A DNA stretch of 64,000 nucleotides from Paenibacillus radicibacter (lineage in GTDB: Bacteria; Bacillota; Bacilli; Paenibacillales; NBRC-103111), in NCBI RefSeq assembly GCF_024721995.1, contig NZ_JANQBC010000004.1, forward strand, positions 248,001-312,000. The letters are read 5' to 3'. Shown piece after piece: positions 1 through 6,986 of this stretch. A program made the position numbers and the translations under genes. The notes beneath the pieces were generated by a model. The model searched no databases. It was not told the origin of the DNA and worked only from the letters and a program-made list of their open reading frames with translations. Within the stretch, counting starts at the first letter, position 1, and every line of letters begins with the position of its first letter.

Positions 1-15
1 CCATGTCGCTTCCTC

Positions 16-456
16 CTAGTTACTTGTTACAAATCTTGATCCGAATTGTTTACATTGTTCTTTCTGAGCCGTCGTCGGGCCATTCTCCACCTTCAGCCCT
101 TCCAATACGATCTCACAACCACGCTCACGCAGCTTCTCAATTAGAATATCGACCGCTGCACAGTAAATTTCATAGCTCATATCGCCAGAACCGAATACAG
201 CCGCCTTTTTACCCGTCAAGTCCACATCATCTAGGTCTTCATAGAAATCTAGGAAATCATCGGGTAGTTCCCCGTCTCCCCATGTGTAAGCACCAAGTAC
301 AATCCCATCATAATTCACTAAATCTCCTGCCGACGCGGTGTACGCTTCACCAACAGTAAGCGCAGCACCCGCCTCGCGAATACCCGCCGCTACTTCATCT
401 GCCATGGCTTCCGTATTCCCCGACAAACTTGCAAAGATCATAACTACATTCTCCAT
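16..456 (-). CDS. Flavodoxin
   Basis: A 146-residue short-chain flavodoxin, the FMN-carrying electron carrier that replaces ferredoxin when iron is scarce. The N-terminal phosphate loop SLSGNTE (about residues 11-17) is the family P-loop, with a Ser in place of the usual first Thr. The acidic stretch DDFLDFYEDLDDVD and the GSGDMSYE loop are typical of the FMN isoalloxazine side. Length matches the family. The ATG at 456 is preceded by GGAGGG at good spacing. An exact 7-1-7 Fur box lies about 65 bases upstream, so iron-starvation induction is the natural reading. It is transcribed alone, with no partner reductase beside it. Confidence 0.95.
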   Translation of the reverse strand: MENVVMIFASLSGNTEAMADEVAAGIREAGAALTVGEAYTASAGDLVNYDGIVLGAYTWGDGELPDDFLDFYEDLDDVDLTGKKAAVFGSGDMSYEIYCAAVDILIEKLRERGCEIVLEGLKVENGPTTAQKEQCKQFGSRFVTSN

Positions 457-520
457 GTTTCTTCCCTCCGATAATTGTTCTATTTATTAAAAATCATTCA
501 TTAATTACCCTCGCATTAAT

Positions 521-535
521 TGATAATGATTATCA
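521..535. promoter_or_regulatory. Fur box upstream of flavodoxin
   Basis: TGATAATGATTATCA is an exact match to the Bacillus-type 7-1-7 Fur consensus (TGATAATNATTATCA). It sits 65-79 bases upstream of the flavodoxin start, where a promoter would be. PerR or Zur boxes have related sequences, but iron control of flavodoxin fits Fur best. Confidence 0.85.
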
Positions 536-585
536 TTTGCAATTGAATTATACAATGACTTCCGTTTGTTAGCAAGTAGGTAGTA

Positions 586-638
586 GAAAAAAATGTAAAA
601 CGCACCCCATGGCTAATCTTAGCCTCCTGGAGTGCGCT
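586..638 (-). terminator. Terminator of the MerR-family gene
   Basis: On the minus strand a two-part stem (CGCACTCC paired with GGGGTGCG around an inner GGCTAA/TTAGCC) is followed by TTTTACATTTTTTT. It lies 20 bases past the stop codon at 658. Confidence 0.85.
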
Positions 639-657
639 TAATAACGGATAAGTGATC

Positions 658-1506
658 TTATGTAGTTATATCCCGAAATTGTTCATATCGAATCGGAATC
701 TGCAATTCATTCAAATGATCTTCCTTGTTGTTCGAGATATACGCATCTATAACCGTTCGCTCGATTGCATCTCCGATGATCTCTGCGCCCTGCTTCTCAA
801 TCTCTGTTAACAGCATGCGATAATACTTCGGTGAATCTTGATGGGTACCCCGATAATACACACATGCATACTCTCCCCCCGGAAAATGATCCAAGAGCTC
901 ACTCGTCTCGATCTCCTGCTCTAGCAAAATAAAGATCGAATTGTATTCATTGAACTTATGCTTCACCAAATCACTTTGAGCGATTGTAAGTCCCACTCCT
1001 CCAATAAAAATGCTTGATACCCGCGTCGAACCATTTTCCAATTGACGTAGATTCAATTCTAATTCTGGCTCTGACGCGAAACGATTATGTAACCGCAAAA
1101 TGCAACGCCGCTCGATATGCTTGAAGTGTACGCTGTCGATCTGAGACTCCCCAATATTGCGCGCCTGCTGGATCTCCGTAATTCGCTTATCGAATGTGTC
1201 CCGAATCCGCTCCAAGCGCTTGATATGCCGATCTGCGGCTTCCCGCTCTTTGGTTAGCAACTGGATGAACGAATCCATATCCCGCTTCTCTAGCTGTTCC
1301 TTAATTTCTTTAAGCGAGACGCCAAGCGCTTTCAAGTAATTAATCGTGTTCAATTGCTCGAATTGATCGGTTGAATAATAACGATAGCCATTGCTCTCAT
1401 CAATTTCGATGGGCTTAAATAGCCCGATCTCATCGTAATAGCGAAGCGTTTTGACAGGTGTATTATGTAATTTGGACATTTCGCCAATGAGAAACTTATT
1501 CTTCAT
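658..1506 (-). CDS. MerR-family multidrug-responsive regulator
   Basis: A 282-residue MerR-type transcriptional activator. The N-terminal winged helix (residues 4-75, with the typical VKTLRYYDEIGLF and NGYRYYS motifs) is followed by a long dimerization coiled coil (about 76-125). A C-terminal domain of about 150 residues resembles the GyrI/BmrR ligand-binding fold. It is divergent from a Bcr/CflA exporter with 118 bases between them, and the exporter promoter has the long spacer that MerR proteins act on. This organization matches BmrR/Bmr of Bacillus, so its probable job is to sense a lipophilic or cationic drug and activate the pump. The ligand cannot be read from sequence. The start is ATG with AGGAGT upstream. 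Confidence 0.88.
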   Translation of the reverse strand: MKNKFLIGEMSKLHNTPVKTLRYYDEIGLFKPIEIDESNGYRYYSTDQFEQLNTINYLKALGVSLKEIKEQLEKRDMDSFIQLLTKEREAADRHIKRLERIRDTFDKRITEIQQARNIGESQIDSVHFKHIERRCILRLHNRFASEPELELNLRQLENGSTRVSSIFIGGVGLTIAQSDLVKHKFNEYNSIFILLEQEIETSELLDHFPGGEYACVYYRGTHQDSPKYYRMLLTEIEKQGAEIIGDAIERTVIDAYISNNKEDHLNELQIPIRYEQFRDITT

Positions 1507-1558
1507 AATCGGTGTACTCCTATTCGGACAAGCTTACTATTCAATTAGTATATCGCAC

Positions 1559-1592
1559 TTGACATTCCAGTTACAGGAGGGTTTAGTATACA
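1559..1592 (+). promoter_or_regulatory. MerR-type promoter of the drug exporter
   Basis: TTGACA (1559-1564) is separated from TAGTAT (1584-1589) by 19 bases, longer than the standard 17 and typical of MerR-activated promoters. The spacer holds an imperfect dyad centred on CCAGTTACAGG. The site lies in the divergent gap between regulator and pump. Confidence 0.65.
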
Positions 1593-1624
1593 TTCTCAAA
1601 GCGATATAAAGGAGAGTTCGATTC

Positions 1625-2845
1625 ATGAATACTGCTACAAAAGAAACGGTCATTCGATCCGCACCACTGCCGCGATCCAAGCGTCTATGGTTCGCCTTGA
1701 TACTTGGGGCACTATCTGCGTTCGCCCCACTATCGATCGATATGTACTTACCATCTTTACCGACGCTATCGTCAGACCTGGGCACGACAACTTCTCTAGC
1801 GCAGCTCAGCTTAACGGCATGTTTGCTCGGGCTGGCTCTAGGTCAGCTCATCGTCGGACCCCTTAGTGATAAATTTGGACGCCGTAAACCGCTACTCATC
1901 TCACTTGTGATCTACGCGGTTGCATCGCTACTGTGTGCATTCGGCTCATCGATCTATCTATTGATTGGGCTCCGATTTATTGAAGGGGCAACTGGTGCTG
2001 CGGGTATCGTCATTTCACGAGCGATGGTGCGTGACATGTATGAAGGTTCCGAGATGACGAAGTTCTTCTCGCTCTTAATGCTCGTAAACGGACTCGCGCC
2101 TATTCTTGCGCCGATTGTCGGCGGAATGCTGCTGAAATATGTGTCTTGGCATGGTGTGTTCGTCGTTCTTGCATTGATTGGGGTCGTGATGTTCCTAGCC
2201 GTTCTATTCGGTCTACCCGAATCATTGCCAACAAACAAACGATCAAGTGGCGGATTGACGGGTACACTTCGTACGTTCGGTCGATTGCTGAAGGATCGCA
2301 GCTTTATCGGGTATGCCTTAACACAGGGGTTCATCACGGCTGCGATGTTCGGATATATCTCCGGTTCTCCGTTCGTACTGCAAGATATATTCGGTGTCTC
2401 ACCACAAATGTTCAGTGTCATCTTCGCAATCAATGGAATCGGGATCATTATTGCAAGCCAAGTGGCAGGTCGACTTGCGGGTAAAGTTAGTGAAACGAAG
2501 TTACTTGTGTCAGGACTACTTATCGCGGCGACAGGTGGTATATCCCTATTCTTCACCTTGCTGCTAGATGCGGGCATTATCGCCGTACTCATTCCCCTAT
2601 TCTTAATCGTAGCCAGCGTCGGGATTGTCGGAACAGCAAGCTTCGCACTCGCTATGCAAAATCAAGGCCATTCAGCAGGCAGTGCCTCTGCCTTGCTTGG
2701 GCTATTCCCTTATGTCTTCGGCGCGATAGCAGCCCCGCTTGTCGGTCTTGGCGGCAATATGGCTTCCATGCCAATGGGCATTGTTATTGCAGCTTGTGAA
2801 GTCGGAGCACTGCTCATCTACTTCTTCATGGTCCGCCGAAAATAA
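1625..2845 (+). CDS. Bcr/CflA-family MFS drug exporter
   Basis: A 406-residue major facilitator of the DHA1 Bcr/CflA type, a proton-driven drug efflux pump in the cytoplasmic membrane. Twelve hydrophobic segments can be counted. The N-terminal FAPLSIDMYLPSLP motif is characteristic of Bcr/CflA, and motif A appears as GPLSDKFGRRKPL after the second segment. The ATG follows AAAGGAG. The adjacent divergent MerR-type gene and the 19-base-spacer promoter suggest induction by its substrate. The substrate is unknown; bicyclomycin, sulfonamides and chloramphenicol are known for the family. Confidence 0.9.
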   Translation: MNTATKETVIRSAPLPRSKRLWFALILGALSAFAPLSIDMYLPSLPTLSSDLGTTTSLAQLSLTACLLGLALGQLIVGPLSDKFGRRKPLLISLVIYAVASLLCAFGSSIYLLIGLRFIEGATGAAGIVISRAMVRDMYEGSEMTKFFSLLMLVNGLAPILAPIVGGMLLKYVSWHGVFVVLALIGVVMFLAVLFGLPESLPTNKRSSGGLTGTLRTFGRLLKDRSFIGYALTQGFITAAMFGYISGSPFVLQDIFGVSPQMFSVIFAINGIGIIIASQVAGRLAGKVSETKLLVSGLLIAATGGISLFFTLLLDAGIIAVLIPLFLIVASVGIVGTASFALAMQNQGHSAGSASALLGLFPYVFGAIAAPLVGLGGNMASMPMGIVIAACEVGALLIYFFMVRRK

Positions 2846-2856
2846 CCTTAATATAT

Positions 2857-2965
2857 TGTGGATAATTATTTCTGTGGATATGTGAGTAATGAATTGGATT
2901 ATAGGATTTATTGGGGATAATTATCTGTTGATGATGTGTATAACTCTGTGGATAACTGTGGATAA
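2857..2965 (+). repeat. DnaA-box cluster
   Basis: TGTGGATAA is the exact complement of the DnaA box TTATCCACA. It occurs three times (2857-2865, 2947-2955, 2957-2965). Single-mismatch copies lie at 2873-2881, 2912-2920 and 2935-2943, all in the same orientation within 109 bases of non-coding DNA. No dnaA, dnaN or plasmid rep gene is in view. This resembles the DnaA-box clusters that titrate DnaA away from the origin rather than an origin itself. Confidence 0.6.
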
Positions 2966-2973
2966 GCCCAAAT

Positions 2974-3024
2974 AAAAAGGATAGAGCGTATCAGATTCAC
3001 ACTGATATTCTATCCTTTTTGTAT
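2974..3024. terminator. Bidirectional terminator
   Basis: AAAAAGGATAGA and its complement TCTATCCTTTTT flank a loop of about 22 bases containing a second small stem. A- and T-rich runs flank it on both sides, serving the convergent exporter and PAP2-type genes. Confidence 0.85.
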
Positions 3025-3046
3025 TTAACAGGGGATAACCTTGGGA

Positions 3047-3676
3047 TTAGTCGGAAGTCACGAACACGCTTCTTTTGCCATAAGAACGAATGAGGACAGG
3101 CAGAACTTTACCCGCAAGCCAATAAGTACATTCAGCAACGATGATCGCCATGCCAATATCAGCAATCACATGCTGTTTCACAAATATCGTAGAGAGAATG
3201 ATCAAGATCCCAATGATTCGTACAATATTACGAGCTACTACCTTAAGAACTCTAGCCCCTTTGACCATGAGATAACTCGTCAACACGTGAATACTCGGGA
3301 AACAGTTATAGGGCATATCATTGGCATAAATAATCTTCAACATCTGCGTCAGCCAGTCGGAATGGACCAAGATTGGCCGAGGCACTGTCGTCTGGAAGAA
3401 ATAATAGAACACATAACATACGATTAGCCCGACACAAAGCGCGAACAACGTATTGAAGTACACTTTCACATCTTTGAAAAATAGAAGAACAAGCACAATC
3501 GCGATAAATGGATACCACATCACATAAGGGATAATGAACGCAGGAATGAACGGCGTAGCTTGATCTAGACCCGTAATAAGCGTGTACACTTTACCATTAT
3601 GTTGATTGAGTAGATTATAAAAAATATTAAGAAACGGGATGAACAACATCCAAAGTAAGGGCTTATATTTGCGCAA
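3047..3676 (-). CDS. PAP2-family membrane phosphatase
   Basis: A membrane protein of about 209 residues with six hydrophobic segments and the three phosphatase signatures of the PAP2 superfamily. VPRPIL stands for the first motif, CFPSIHVLTSYL carries the PSxH core, and KQHVIADIGMA carries the catalytic His and Asp of the last motif. Family members dephosphorylate lipid phosphates such as phosphatidate or undecaprenyl pyrophosphate; the AUR1-like spacing seen here is also found in inositolphosphotransferase relatives. The start is uncertain. The listed start is TTG at 3676 with a weak ribosome site, while a strong AAGGGGGA lies just before an in-frame CTG at 3707-3709. Confidence 0.8.
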   Translation of the reverse strand: MRKYKPLLWMLFIPFLNIFYNLLNQHNGKVYTLITGLDQATPFIPAFIIPYVMWYPFIAIVLVLLFFKDVKVYFNTLFALCVGLIVCYVFYYFFQTTVPRPILVHSDWLTQMLKIIYANDMPYNCFPSIHVLTSYLMVKGARVLKVVARNIVRIIGILIILSTIFVKQHVIADIGMAIIVAECTYWLAGKVLPVLIRSYGKRSVFVTSD

Positions 3677-3776
3677 TCGATCTCTTGTAAACAGACTCTT
3701 GGTGTTCAGTGTACTTCCCCCTTTTTATTTAATTCTGTATATATTTTATTCCTAATAAAATGACTACGCAACATAA

Positions 3777-3812
3777 CAAAAGAACAGAACCATATTATGG
3801 TCCTGTTCTTGT
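3777..3812 (-). terminator. Terminator of the FNT gene
   Basis: AAGAACAGGACC and GGTTCTGTTCTT (minus strand) form a 12-pair stem with a short loop and then TTTTGTT. It lies 28 bases downstream of the FNT stop codon. Confidence 0.8.
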
Positions 3813-3839
3813 TATTTATCTAACATGAAGGGCTTGCTA

Positions 3840-4610
3840 TTAAGCCTTTGCCCCACGCGCAATATACCAATAGGCAGCCCCAACAAACACCACACCACCT
3901 ACCATATTTCCAAGCGTAACAGGTACCAAATTCGCTGCAAACCCTAGCCAAGTTATCGAATCTGGATGCGGAATAAAGAGTGCAATGGAAAGTAACGTCA
4001 TATTCGCTACACTATGTTCATAACCCGAACTGATGAAAGCGAACAAGCACCAGAAAATCATAATTAGCTTCGCCGTATCTTCTTTCAGTTTCATGGAACA
4101 CCAAATCGTAAGACATACAAGAATGTTACAGAGAATGCCTCGCATAAACAGTTCGAAGAAAGGCGCATTCATTTTGGCAGAGGCAATCGTATGTATGAAT
4201 TGAGCTGTACTCCCGACAGCAAGCCCTGTATAAACAAACATCACAGCAATGAGCATCGAGCCTGCCAAATTACCAACCAGACTGTACAGCCAGATCCGTC
4301 CTGTATCTCGCCATGTTGTCTTCTTCTCAAGCGTGCTTACTGTCATCAGAAAATTATTACCCGTAAATAATTCAGCCCCCGCCATGATCACCAAACTAAG
4401 CGCAATCCCAAAGCACATTCCCATGACGATCTTCGTCCCAGGTTCCTGAGCAGCAGATAATTGTCCACCAATTGTAAAAATCAGAATGATGCCAAGTCCA
4501 ATAAACAAACCTGCCAGCATCGAGGATACGAAATACTTCCCTTTACTGCGATTCAGTAATTCAACCTTACCTACACAAGCCTGACTGATCGTAAGAATAA
4601 CTTCTCTCAA
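3840..4610 (-). CDS. Formate/nitrite transporter (FNT) family channel
   Basis: A pentameric FNT-family channel of about 256 residues (FocA/NirC type) with six membrane segments, carrying formate, nitrite or a related small anion. Diagnostic motifs are GAELFTGNNF (loop near the second helix), GILCNILVC, and SGYEHSVANM, which holds the conserved pore His. The open frame runs back to GTG at 4619, but that codon overlaps AGGCGG. The TTG at 4610 is 8 bases after the AGGCGG and is the better start. A TTGAAT/TACAAT promoter pair (18-base spacer) can be seen on the minus strand at about 4645-4680. No nitrite reductase or formate lyase is nearby, so the substrate is open. Confidence 0.88.
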   Translation of the reverse strand: MREVILTISQACVGKVELLNRSKGKYFVSSMLAGLFIGLGIILIFTIGGQLSAAQEPGTKIVMGMCFGIALSLVIMAGAELFTGNNFLMTVSTLEKKTTWRDTGRIWLYSLVGNLAGSMLIAVMFVYTGLAVGSTAQFIHTIASAKMNAPFFELFMRGILCNILVCLTIWCSMKLKEDTAKLIMIFWCLFAFISSGYEHSVANMTLLSIALFIPHPDSITWLGFAANLVPVTLGNMVGGVVFVGAAYWYIARGAKA

Positions 4611-4721
4611 TCTACACACCGCCTATTTTTTACCATAATTAGTATTGTGAACATTGTAGGCATTCACGAATTGAAAATTCAAGAATTTTTTTCTTAAAAA
4701 GGATTGGTTTTATTCTCTAAT

Positions 4722-4736
4722 TGATAATAATTATCA
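4722..4736. promoter_or_regulatory. Fur box upstream of the FAD oxidoreductase
   Basis: TGATAATAATTATCA is an exact 7-1-7 Fur box, and the palindrome extends one further base on each side. It ends 14 bases before the -35 element of the oxidoreductase promoter and is also about 110 bases upstream of the divergent FNT gene, so either or both could be iron-controlled. Confidence 0.8.
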
Positions 4737-4750
4737 AATAAAAATGAATA

Positions 4751-4779
4751 TTGACAAAGTTTTTGAATATCGATATGAT
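4751..4779 (+). promoter_or_regulatory. Sigma-A promoter of the FAD oxidoreductase
   Basis: TTGACA (4751-4756), 17 bases, TATGAT (4774-4779). The start of transcription would fall near 4786, immediately before the first MarR-like operator. Confidence 0.75.
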
Positions 4780-4792
4780 CGTGTTAGTCATA

Positions 4793-4810
4793 TTGTTAAT
4801 CAGTTAACAA
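4793..4810. promoter_or_regulatory. Putative MarR operator 1
   Basis: TTGTTAATCAGTTAACAA is an inverted repeat (7-base arms, 4-base centre) directly downstream of the -10 box, a repressor position. Its core GTTAAYYAGTTAAC recurs at 4867-4880, and the TGTTAA half-site recurs in front of the nearby MarR gene. Confidence 0.6.
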
Positions 4811-4866
4811 TAATTAATGATCTAGAAGTTACCATTCACAAATAGAAACTCTTTTTTTCTCCAATA

Positions 4867-4880
4867 GTTAACTAGTTAAC
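4867..4880. promoter_or_regulatory. Putative MarR operator 2
   Basis: GTTAACTAGTTAAC is a perfect 14-base palindrome, a second copy of the operator core, in the leader 35 bases before the start codon. Confidence 0.55.
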
Positions 4881-4915
4881 AAAATAATTCTACTACTCTA
4901 TCGAGGTGATTCCCA

Positions 4916-6301
4916 ATGATTAAACATACGCTTATTGCTGATAACACGATACAACTACTTACCCATCAATTAACTGGAACGATCATTCAACCTAACGATC
5001 CTGCGTATGAGGAGGCACGCCATATATGGAATTTGGCGACAGATGCATACCCCAATGCGATTGTCCAAGTAAAGAATGCTCAAGATATTGCGGCTACGTT
5101 AAAATGGGCGCAGCAACAACAATTCGACATTGCTGTTCGAGGTGCAGGGCACAGCTTTGCTGGATATAGTGCGGGTCATGGACGAATCGTCATTGATCTC
5201 TCGGATCTTAAGCAGATTGAACTGGATGTAGCAACACGCATAACACGTATTCAGCCAGGCGCAACTTGGGGAGATGTGGTTGAAGTACTACAGCCGCATG
5301 GACTTGCGATCACTTCTGGAGATAACGCGACGGTTGGAGTCGGCGGTCTGGCGCAAGGTAGCGGTATCGGATTCATGGTTCGTAAATACGGATTAGCGAT
5401 TGACCGACTTCTAGCAGTTGAGCTTGTAACAGCAGATGGCGAAATGGTTCGTGCAAGTAAGGATGAGAATTCGGAGTTATTCTGGGGTCTACGCGGAGGT
5501 GCTGGTAACTTCGGGATCGTAACATCAATGGAGTTTAGCGCACATGACGCTGGAGATATTTACGGGGGTTTCGTATTCTACGAAGGGACGAATGCTGAAG
5601 AACTAGCTCAACTAGGCCTGATGGCATCGGAAGCACCAGAGGAACTCACAACATTGATCTCCATCATGACGACGATGGAGTTTCCATTTATCGATGCGAA
5701 ATACTACGGCAAACCTGCACTTGGTGTGCTGTTCGTCTACACCGGTGATGTTGCCGAGGGTGAGCGTGTGCTAGCACCATTTTTGCAAATTGGAAATGTG
5801 ATCGGTCATACGCTTGGCTTGAAGATGTATCCTGAATTAATGGAGCGCCTAGGCGCAGAGCGAGTCGGCTATATCAGCCGTAACTTGTACTTAAAAGAAC
5901 TGAATCTGCAAGCTGCCGAAATGCTGGTCAAGGATATTAACGAAAGCCCCTTCCCACCATTTAGCGCGATTCAGCTTCGTGTGATAGGCGGTGCTGTGAG
6001 TCGTATTGCTGATGATGCAACTGCGTACTCTCACAGAAACAAGCCATACCTCGTCTTATTGCAAAATATTTATGTCGCTCCTGAGATGGAAGTTGCTCTT
6101 CGGACGCTAAGCGCAAAAGTATGGGAAACAATCAAGCCCCTCTCCGCTGGTGCTGAAGCGAACTTCCTAGGTAGCGATGAGTTGCATCGCATAAGTGAAG
6201 TCTACACACCTGACAAGCTAGAGAGATTGAGCGAGTTGAAGAAGCAGTATGATCCTAACAATTTATTTGCGAGCAATCTTAACATTGCTCCTACTCCCTA
6301 A
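4916..6301 (+). CDS. FAD-linked oxidoreductase (BBE / 6-hydroxynicotine oxidase type)
   Basis: A 461-residue flavoprotein oxidase of the VAO/PCMH superfamily. The N-terminal FAD domain contains RGAGHSFAGYS, whose His is the usual site of the covalent 8-alpha-histidyl FAD bond, and GGLAQGSGIGFMVRKYGLAID. In that loop the Cys of bicovalent relatives is replaced by Ile, so only single covalent attachment is expected. The C-terminal BBE segment ends in DPNNLFASNLNI, the family hallmark. No signal peptide is seen. The ATG follows GAGGTG. The promoter region carries a Fur box and two MarR-like operators, so both iron and a small-molecule signal may control it. The substrate is not predictable. Confidence 0.9.
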   Translation: MIKHTLIADNTIQLLTHQLTGTIIQPNDPAYEEARHIWNLATDAYPNAIVQVKNAQDIAATLKWAQQQQFDIAVRGAGHSFAGYSAGHGRIVIDLSDLKQIELDVATRITRIQPGATWGDVVEVLQPHGLAITSGDNATVGVGGLAQGSGIGFMVRKYGLAIDRLLAVELVTADGEMVRASKDENSELFWGLRGGAGNFGIVTSMEFSAHDAGDIYGGFVFYEGTNAEELAQLGLMASEAPEELTTLISIMTTMEFPFIDAKYYGKPALGVLFVYTGDVAEGERVLAPFLQIGNVIGHTLGLKMYPELMERLGAERVGYISRNLYLKELNLQAAEMLVKDINESPFPPFSAIQLRVIGGAVSRIADDATAYSHRNKPYLVLLQNIYVAPEMEVALRTLSAKVWETIKPLSAGAEANFLGSDELHRISEVYTPDKLERLSELKKQYDPNNLFASNLNIAPTP

Positions 6302-6342
6302 TATTACGAAAACTTTCCTTCGATAATAGATCATCCACCTCT

Positions 6343-6378
6343 TAACCGCCGCTGCCTGCTTGATGGGTAGTGGCGGTT
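6343..6378. terminator. Terminator between oxidoreductase and MarR genes
   Basis: AACCGCC and GGCGGTT close a stem with a second internal pairing (CTGCC/GGTAG). T-runs are short on both sides, so efficiency is uncertain, but it lies exactly between convergent genes. Confidence 0.6.
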
Positions 6379-6379
6379 G

Positions 6380-6901
6380 TTATTTAGTATCCTTCTTCCC
6401 GTTATCGATCAAGGACTGCTCCAGCTCATCTGTAATATCTTGAATGAGTCTTTTGATAAAATGAAGCTCCTGCAGCGAATATTTTTGCAAAAAATGAAAG
6501 AAATGATCTTTGCCCTTCTGGTGCAAATCCTCATGAAGCATGAACAGCTTCTTGCCTTTCGGCGTAAGACGGAAGTAAATTTCCTTCTTATTATCATTCA
6601 GTTGTGACTTGCGAATGAAACCTTCCTCTTGCAGCTTCACGCTAATCTTCGAAATGCTCGCTTTGGACAGATCCATCTTGTCTGCGATCATCGTGATGTT
6701 AATCGGTTCGTTGTTGCCAATGCAGGAGATGACATGAACTTCAGTCATGTTCTTGCGTGTATCGACAAGCCCTGCCTCGCGCGCTTTCTCCAAAAATTGA
6801 GTGACTTCGGCAGTCTCGTATTCCTCCATTAGGTGCATCGCTTTCCAGTACATGGCATGAATCTGTTTACCCGCTGCTTCGATCTCTTCCATTTCAGTCA
6901 C
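6380..6901 (-). CDS. MarR-family repressor
   Basis: A 173-residue MarR-type winged-helix regulator. The recognition region is MTEVHVISCIGNNEPINITMIADKM then LSKASISKISVKLQEEGF (about residues 52-97), followed by the wing (NDNKKEIYFRLTPKGKKLF). An inverted repeat of TGTTAATTA/TAATTAACA lies just upstream (6923-6948). The same half-site occurs in the two palindromes at the oxidoreductase promoter, so it probably represses itself and that gene. It follows the MFS exporter on the same strand with an 82-base gap. The inducing ligand is unknown; exporter plus oxidase suggests a toxic organic compound. Confidence 0.88.
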   Translation of the reverse strand: MTEMEEIEAAGKQIHAMYWKAMHLMEEYETAEVTQFLEKAREAGLVDTRKNMTEVHVISCIGNNEPINITMIADKMDLSKASISKISVKLQEEGFIRKSQLNDNKKEIYFRLTPKGKKLFMLHEDLHQKGKDHFFHFLQKYSLQELHFIKRLIQDITDELEQSLIDNGKKDTK

Positions 6902-6922
6902 CTCGCTCTAGCTTAATCTAGC

Positions 6923-6948
6923 TGTTAATTATTGTTTCGTAATTAACA
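6923..6948. promoter_or_regulatory. Putative MarR autoregulatory operator
   Basis: TGTTAATTA (6923-6931) and TAATTAACA (6940-6948) form a 9-base-arm inverted repeat with an 8-base centre, 22 bases upstream of the MarR start. Confidence 0.55.
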
Positions 6949-6971
6949 ATTATTTTTCAATTTATCATAGT

Positions 6972-6986
6972 TGAGATTAATTATCA
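6972..6986. promoter_or_regulatory. Possible degenerate Fur box
   Basis: TGAGATTAATTATCA differs from the 7-1-7 Fur consensus at two positions. It overlaps the stop codon of the MFS gene and lies 71 bases upstream of the MarR gene. A chance match in AT-rich DNA is possible. Confidence 0.3.

Noticed and set aside
3-359. Open frame antisense to the flavodoxin gene
   Set aside because: No ribosome site and no family motif; the minus-strand flavodoxin is complete and conserved.
1954-2592. 212-codon frame antisense to the Bcr/CflA exporter
   Set aside because: Its translation is the complement of membrane-helix codons, with no start signal or recognizable domain.
2857-2965. Chromosomal or plasmid replication origin
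   Set aside because: DnaA boxes are present, but there is no dnaA/dnaN, rep gene, or AT-rich unwinding region with DnaA-trio pattern that I could see.
3041-3427. 128-codon plus-strand frame over the PAP2 gene
   Set aside because: The PAP2 motifs are all on the minus strand; this frame has no ribosome site and lies downstream of a terminator.
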